Source: Boswellia sacra
Lineage: Eukaryota > Streptophyta > Magnoliopsida > Sapindales > Burseraceae
Direction of reading: 5' to 3'
Length of the DNA stretch: 64,000 bases
Assembly (NCBI GenBank): GCA_013180625.2
Contig: SNVD02003520.1
Span: 62,001-126,000, forward strand
The notes under the pieces: generated by a model
Seen by the model: the letters and a program-made list of their open reading frames with translations, nothing else
Database searches by the model: none
What the model was told of the DNA's origin: nothing
Translations under genes and position numbers: made by a program
Shown: piece by piece, positions 57,780 through 64,000 of the stretch
Numbering within the stretch: position 1 is the stretch's first letter
How the letters are laid out: every line of letters begins with the position of its first letter

Positions 57780-58640
57780 CTCATGCATACTTCTTTGGTC
57801 TTTCTATAAAGAAAGAACCTAGCATTTTAAGGGCTAATGGATGCCCTTTAGCATTTTCTAAGAGTACTTTAATGCACACTTCTTTGGTCTTTCTATAAAG
57901 AAAGAACCTAGCACTTTAAGGGCTAATGGATGCCCTTTGGCATTTGCTATTATCATTTCTTGGAGTACTTTAAGATGTTCAAAGACATGGTTTTATTTAA
58001 AGGCATACATATAAAATAGCAAAGGAGGTTCATCATAGTTTAAACATTTAACATCATATATGTGAGTCTCTTCACAACAAGAAAGAACTTCATTATCCTT
58101 AGAAGTTAAATTGATTACACTTTTTGCATGCAGTAGTTCAAGCCCTTTGATCAAAAGTTCCAAGTGCTCAAAATCATTCACATCATCAACAACTAAGAAT
58201 TTTTTATGTCAAAGCCTTTCTTTAGTTAATTGAGGTATAACATTGGGAATGTCAAAATGCAACCTCCTTCTCCTAATACTCTGGACCTAATTTCCCGTCG
58301 TAAATCAACTAACTGGTGATGAGGGTTTTCTCATTGTTTGCCAACATTAATGAAGCAACAACTATCAAAATGTCTAGAAATTCGTTTGAGAAGGGCTTCA
58401 ACGATGGTTGTTTTACCTACATGCCTCAAATTCCCACAACTTTACACTTTAACAATATTGAATTGATTTTCACAATGCGTGTATCTATTCCAACTAGTTC
58501 ATCACAATTATCACTTAAAGGGGATTTGTTAGTATATTGCTTCAAAATATCTCTGGCAATTTCTTCAACAAGTTTGGATTCAGACCTAGCAGATGTGAAA
58601 AACGATAATTGCAAGTTAAACTTAATTATCACACCAAAAG
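57780..58640 (-). pseudogene. TNL NB-ARC fragment
   Basis: The minus strand reads SESKLVEEIARDILKQYTNK, KSPLSDNCDELVGIDTR (58600-58480), a degraded P-loop ending VGKTTIVEALLKR, the RNBS-B region (58181-57993) and a GLPL motif GHPLALKVLGSFFIERPKK, present twice through a direct duplication (57789-57966). It is collinear with 11020-11760 of the first TNL, and the following intron (58640-58740) also matches 11761-11900. Stops and frame changes abound, and no LRR follows. It is a relic of a second TNL. Confidence 0.85.
57789..57966. repeat. 89-bp direct duplication across the GLPL motif
   Basis: Copies start at 57789 and 57878, each with CTTTGGTCTTTCTATAAAG and GGGCTAATGGATGCCCTTT. The two differ by several substitutions and small indels. 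Confidence 0.88.
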
Positions 58641-58799
58641 CAAAGTAATAATATAAGTTAGATTAATAAAATCCTTAATTCTATAATTAGGAGCTAGTGT
58701 TATAAAAAATGAAAGTTAAAATAGATAAATCATCGGAGAAACTGTAAACTTACTAACAAAGTCCGAAAAGAGAAAGCAATAAGCAATCCATGACGGAAG

Positions 58800-59010
58800 A
58801 GTTTATTTGGTTTATGCAGTTTCTTTTATGATGAGGTTCCACTCCTTCCTCCTTTGATGTGCAACTCCACTTCCACTAGCGTTAAAGCTATCTACTGACA
58901 TTAATTGTGTCCACTATGTCTTAATTTGTTAGTTGAAGCAAATCTCTCAATACGAGAGCTGACTGGGCCAAGGTAGGCTTTCCGTACCTTGGACGCACCC
59001 CACAACATTA
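58800..59010 (-). pseudogene. TNL C-terminal fragment
   Basis: Homologous to 8395-8560, the C-terminal coding end of the first TNL: shared AGCTATCTACTGACRTTA, AGTTGAAGCAAATC(C/T)CTCAATACGAGAGCT and TGGAC(A/G)CACCCCACA words. On the minus strand it lies upstream of the NB-ARC fragment, so it is the tail of a third TNL copy or a rearranged piece. It reaches to within about 280 bp of the KCS start codon. Confidence 0.75.
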
Positions 59011-59292
59011 AGCAAATCATAACTACCAAGAATGGAAAATTAAGCACATCCTGGCTCTTCCCTATCAATTGCTCCCCTTCTCTGTGTGTTTGCAAGGCAA
59101 AACTTTACACTTTACTTGGTAGCTAGCTTTCGTTTTTTTCTCTCTCTCATCCATAAAATCTTAGGTTCACTCACGCAAAACCCAACTTGCTTTTTCTATA
59201 ACAAATACTACTCTTTGCTTTCACTTCTGCACTTAAATTCCGTTCTACTCTGCAAATCAAGTGGCTTGTCAGTTTGTCTTTGCAGTCTAGAT

Positions 59293-61248
59293 ATGGCTAG
59301 TGAAAATGGCCAAGAGTTGAAAAGGGAACCAACTGTGCTTCGCAGTGAGACTCGAATAAGGAAGAACAATCTTCCCCATCACTACTTGCTTGCCATGAGA
59401 CTCAAATATGTTAAGCTCGGCTATCACTATTTAATCTCCAACGCTTTGTATCTCTTTCTTATACCAGTCCTTTGCATTATTTTAACTCACCTTTCGACGC
59501 TAAAAGCTAACGATTTCTCTAAGCTGCGGAAAGAACATAGATTAAACTTCGTGACAGCAGTTCTGTGCTCGGTTTTGCTAGTTCTTACTTCTACCATTTA
59601 CTTAATGAGTCGCCAAAGAAAAGTTTACTTGGTGAACTTTGCATGCTACAAGCCTCAACCAGATCGGATGTGCAGTAAAGAACTTCAACTGCAGATTTTT
59701 GCACAAACCGGCTACTTCACTGAAGAAAGTTTAGCGTTTAAAAAGAAAATCTTGGAGAGATCAGGGATAGGAGAGATGAGTTACGCACCGGAAGCCTTGA
59801 CGCAGGTCCCGCAAAAATTTGATTCTTTGGCCGAGGCAAGGAAGGAGACAGAAGCAGTGATAATTGGAGCGATCGATGAGCTTTTGGCCAAAACTGGGGT
59901 GAGGCCTGGAGATATTGGTATTCTTATTGTGAATAGCAGCGCATTTAATCCAATACCATCTTTATCTGCCATGGTTGTCAACCACTACAAGCTCAGAGGT
60001 GAAATTCTGAGCTATAATCTGGGTGGTATGGGTTGCAGTGCTGGACTTATTTCTATGGACCTCGCCAACCAGCTTCTACAGGTTTACCCCATATACCTAG
60101 TTTTTTTTTTTTTCCCTTAATTTGGTTATTTTAGCCTGAGTTTCTTGATGAACCCTCTACGTACCCCATAGGTTCATTTGGTGGCATTAAACCTTTGTTT
60201 TTCTGTTTATCAATACAATCAAAAATACTATTAACTACACCATTCTCAAGTCTCATGACCTAATTAAGGACCAAATACCAATAAATTTACTCAAAACGTT
60301 TTGACTAAAAGACCAATGTACATATACATATATTTATATTTCATTTGTATACCTAAGTTTGCATATAAATTTTATCTGTATGTCTACTACTACAAGCTTT
60401 CTCTTCCAATGTGGACTGACTGTACTACTTAATGGTGTATGTTTCATTGTTTATGTGCGAAATAGGTACACCCCAACTCCTATGCTCTCGTTGTTAGCAC
60501 AGAGAACATCTCTACGAACTGGTATACTGGAAATGACCGCTCCATGCTTGTCACAAACTGCTTATTTCGCGTGGGTGGGGCTGCAATCCTCCTCTCCAAC
60601 CGACCATCTGATCGCATACGCTCAAAGTATCAACTGCTTCACACACTTCGCACTCACAAAGGAGCTGATGACAGATCTTATAAGTGTGTCTTCCAACAAG
60701 AAGATGAAACCAAAACAAGAGGATTCATACTCTCAAAAGACCTTATGGCTGTTGCTGGGGAATCCCTGAAAACAAATATCATTACACTCGGTCCTTTAGT
60801 CCTCCCAATGTCCGAGCAACTCTTATACTTGGCAAATTTTGTGGCAAGAAAATTCTTTAAGATGAAGATTAAGTCTTACATTCCTGATTTCAAACTGGCG
60901 TTCGAGCACTTTTGCATTCACGCAGGAGGAAGAGCAGTGTTGGATGAGATAGAAAAAAACCTTAAACTCACTCCATGGCACATGGAGCCTTCACGAATGA
61001 CTCTTTACAGGTTCGGGAATACTTCAAGTAGTTCCCTGTGGTATGAACTGGCTTACTGTGAGGCCAAGGGAAGGATCCGCAAGGGTGATTTGACATGGCA
61101 GATTGCATTCGGTTCGGGATTCAAGTGCAACAGTGCTGTATGGAAGGCATTGAGGAGCATCAATCCTGCCAAGGAAAAAAATCCTTGGATGGATGAGATT
61201 GATGATACTCCTGTTGAAGTTCCGAAAGCAGCACCAACTGCTTTCTAA
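59293..61248 (+). CDS. KCS: 3-ketoacyl-CoA synthase (KCS), very-long-chain fatty acid elongation
   Basis: KCS condenses malonyl-CoA with a long-chain acyl-CoA in the first, chain-length-setting step of the endoplasmic reticulum elongase that supplies cuticular wax, suberin and sphingolipids. Two exons: 59293-60081 and 60466-61248. The intron (60082-60465) has GT and AG ends and phase 0, giving 523 residues, a normal KCS size. Seen: two hydrophobic N-terminal segments (about residues 42-65 and 80-100), the FAE1/CUT1 core, the active-site [11 protein letters not shown] (Cys248), [31 protein letters not shown] (catalytic His) and [14 protein letters not shown] (catalytic Asn). The wording around [23 protein letters not shown] is closest, from memory, to the KCS11 group. 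ATG 59293 was chosen because family N-termini begin shortly before the first membrane segment. The frame is open upstream to 59086 without another ATG. No break seen; probably functional. Confidence 0.95.
60082..60465 (+). other. KCS intron
   Basis: 384 bp, CTACAG|GTTTAC donor and AAATAG|GTACAC acceptor. Joining gives continuous codons (..LLQ / [14 protein letters not shown]..) that match the family. Confidence 0.93.
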
Positions 61249-61500
61249 ACCTTCTGATCTTTTGAAAGGAGGAAGATGATAATTAATCTACAGTCCTAGC
61301 AGAAAAATAAGTGCGATTTCTCTTTCTTTTAAGAGAAATTAATGTCACACCTAAATTTCAAGTTTTAATATTATGTGATCCTGTCGTAGGATTCTTGTGG
61401 TCTACTAAAGCTGTGAAAAATGCGACGTACTTTGTTTTCAAGATATTAACTATTCAGGTTATGATTTATATGATACATCCTTAGCACCTATAACTATTAT

Positions 61501-61506
61501 AATAAA
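61501..61506 (+). terminator. Candidate polyadenylation signal AATAAA of KCS
   Basis: First perfect AATAAA downstream of the KCS stop (about 250 bp). Plant signals are loose, so this is only a candidate. Confidence 0.4.
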
Positions 61507-64000
61507 CTATTGTGAACTCTCTGAACCTCGATCATGTTTGTCAAAATGATTCTTATTTTCTTCTATATTTCACTTTTCTTTTTATCTTTTAAAGAAATAA
61601 TTAAAGTCGGAATAAATTGATTTTGGTTGAGAGATCAATTTTGTGAGAGACATCTATTGGTGTCCATATGTGACATTCTTGTATGTGCCATGCACATAAG
61701 AATTTTGGACCGACTTGTGATAAAAACATTGTGTTATATTATTTTTTATTTTACAGTTTCTAGAAGTCTATTTTAGGAAGTTTTTTATTCTTATTGAACA
61801 TCTCTACAGATTGGGATATTATTCTAGCATCCTACTTCACTTACGAGTATCTTTTTTTTTTCCTTGGTTATCTAAGGAGTCTATAACACTTCCTATAGTA
61901 TTGATTATTATCCTCTTCTTAGCAATTAAATTTGATTGAGATTCTACAGGATATTGACGAGAAAGGACAACGAAGTTTCACACACTATATATATAATGTT
62001 ATTTCACATAACTTATATATAAGTGTGTTTATTAAGGGATTTTAAGATTGTTGAGGAGAGCTTCAATTCAAAATTGGAATGCTTCTTTAATTATGTTTTG
62101 TAAGGATTTTATTCATGTATGAGAGGTTGTGATTGTGCATGAATTTTATTTATGTCTATTTGAGTTAGTATACAATTGAGAAAACTTGTGAGTTAAGTTT
62201 TTATATAATTTAGTGTCAAACATCTTGATTATGTTTTACTTAACAGTGTGTTGTTAAGTTATTAATAGTAAAGCTTGAATAGTATCACTAGAGTTTAAGA
62301 ATTTTATTTCACAAAGATTAGGTCAGTATATGAGATGAGTCAGCACTGTAAACAATACTAAAGATTGTACAAACAAGAACTTAATGAATTACAGCTCTAA
62401 ACTGTCCGTGGATGTAGGTTTTATAATTGAATTATGTAAACTCCTTCTGTGTTATTTTACTTTATAATTTACTGTTATATTGCGCCTAACTTCATACTTT
62501 CAAATCTCACAATACCTTAATCTATTTATTGTTAATTTTTTGTATAATTTTTTAACAGTACTAAAAGATGAAACATATAATGTGGTTCACTAATTAAGAT
62601 TATGGAAATTCCTCAGTGAAAATATATACTTATCAAATCATTAGTTTAAAAAAAATGTAAAACCAGGAATCTCGCTAACGAACGAACAAGGAAATGGGAG
62701 CTAAGCCGCTCAAACCCAATACATAATCTCCGCATCATCTTACATACGTAATTGCAATCCTGAACAAATTCTTCGGCCTTGCCTTCCTAATAAAATTCTC
62801 TTTTTTTCTTTACAGGTGGAGATTTTAAAGGTGTTATGTATCGGTGAGCCGCCTTGTGAAGTATAAGGACAATCACGTGGCCCGTTAAAGGCGATATTGC
62901 AAATTATATGGCTGAGTCTGCAATAATTTAGTTGGAATCTAAGCTGTACATCAAAGCATTGAAAAGGGTTTCTTCTTTACAGTCTGCAATAATTATAGAG
63001 TTTGTTTCTTAGTGCAGTTGAAACGAACCGTCCAGCTAACAGTATTACCACAAATAAACAAAAATTAAATGGTAGTACGGCATATCTGGAGGTCGGTGTT
63101 ACAAAAATAAATTGAAAAACAAAATCAAAGATTGTAAATTCATAAAGAAAGAAATTGGAAAACGTGTAAAATCCACGCTTTGACTTAGGCCTGTTTGATT
63201 AGGTCAATAAAATCTGAATCTATTTATATTTGAGAGACTAAAAAATTTTTGTATGTTTATTTTTATACTTAATTATGTATTTTTATATATAATTATCTAA
63301 AAATAAAAAGTAAAAATTTTGAAATGTCTAAATTGTCCTCTTGTGATAATTTTATTCTATAAATACTCTTTATATTCAATTACTAAAAGTTATATAATTA
63401 ATTAAAAATATATTAATATTAAATTTTTTATTTTTTATTCAAATTCTTTTTTTGTTTTAAATAAACTATTTAAATAACATAATATTACTTACTGCATTGC
63501 AATTGAAATTTTAATTTAAAAATTAACTTATGTACGTATATGATATAAAATATATTAAAAGAATAATTACAATAATATAATTTATTTAATAAATATGCAT
63601 TGGTTAATAAAATTAATATAAATAAAAATTTGACTTGTTTTACATGCATTGGTTAATAAAATTAATATAAATAAAAATTTAATGTAATAAATTAATTAAA
63701 AAATAATTAAAGTATATAATTATTGATAATCTTGACTTATATCAAATAAAATGTAAATATATTGGTTTTTATAATAAATAAGCTGATTAATTTATTACTA
63801 CACTAATATTTCAAATTAATTTTGTAAAATATTTGTTTTACAGATATTTAAAGCCATATATTTTAATTTCCATAACAAAAAATAAATATTTCATTTTTAA
63901 AAGATTGTAATAAATATAACATTAGTTATTTGAATGAAAAAAAAATTGATTTAATTTTAAGAACTTGCAAAAATGTAATATAAATATTTTATAGTTTTAT
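61507..64000. other. AT-rich intergenic DNA
   Basis: No gene recognised. From about 63190 the sequence is extremely AT-rich and begins TTA-GGCCTGTTTG, a style seen at the ends of PIF/Harbinger-type elements. A direct repeat ATGCATTGGTTAATAAAATTA occurs at 63596 and 63645. The other end of any element is not in the window. Confidence 0.5.

Overview
The window is nuclear DNA of a dicot plant. It is AT-rich, it carries a spliced plant 3-ketoacyl-CoA synthase gene and TIR-NBS-LRR (TNL) disease-resistance relics, and more than half of it is transposable elements of plant-specific lineages (Athila-like and Tat Ty3/gypsy, Ty1/copia, CACTA, hAT, LINE). The TNL sequence recalls woody rosids such as Citrus, but that is only an impression. 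No bacterial operon, rRNA, tRNA or CRISPR array was seen.

Layout. 1-8.4 kb: AT-rich intergenic DNA with a GC-rich palindromic island, an ORF1-only LINE with tandem 5' monomers, and an unassigned old repeat. 8.4-12.2 kb: a broken TNL gene on the minus strand, cut off inside its TIR exon. 12.2-51.1 kb: one nest of elements. A minus-strand Ty1/copia element abuts the TNL. It is split by a plus-strand gag-only Athila-like element (13720-19827, TSD GTGTC), and its 5' LTR appears to be split by a minus-strand Tat element (22492-50832). The Tat element carries an antisense multi-exon gene, a solo Athila-like LTR (TSD CCTTA), and in its gag a second Athila-like element (33809-49553, TSD CTCCC). That second element holds an intronless captured LOG-family (cytokinin-activating enzyme) gene and is itself split in gag by a non-autonomous CACTA element (41704-46915, TSD AAT). 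51-57.7 kb: repeats, a hairpin-forming minisatellite and a complete non-autonomous hAT element (55819-56792, TSD ATTAACGG). 57.8-59 kb: pieces of further TNL genes on the minus strand. 59.29-61.25 kb: the only apparently intact host gene, a two-exon KCS. 61.5-64 kb: AT-rich DNA with no gene seen.

Taken together, the locus looks like a former TNL cluster beside a KCS gene, pushed apart by about 39 kb of nested insertions. Four insertions have exact target-site duplications flanking them, and the CACTA insertion can be checked against an unoccupied paralogous site inside the same window (16296-16298). The least expected content is the LOG gene captured inside the second Athila-like element, the antisense spliced gene of the Tat element, and the 141-bp palindromic array of the CACTA element, whose hairpin spacer is inverted between neighbouring units.
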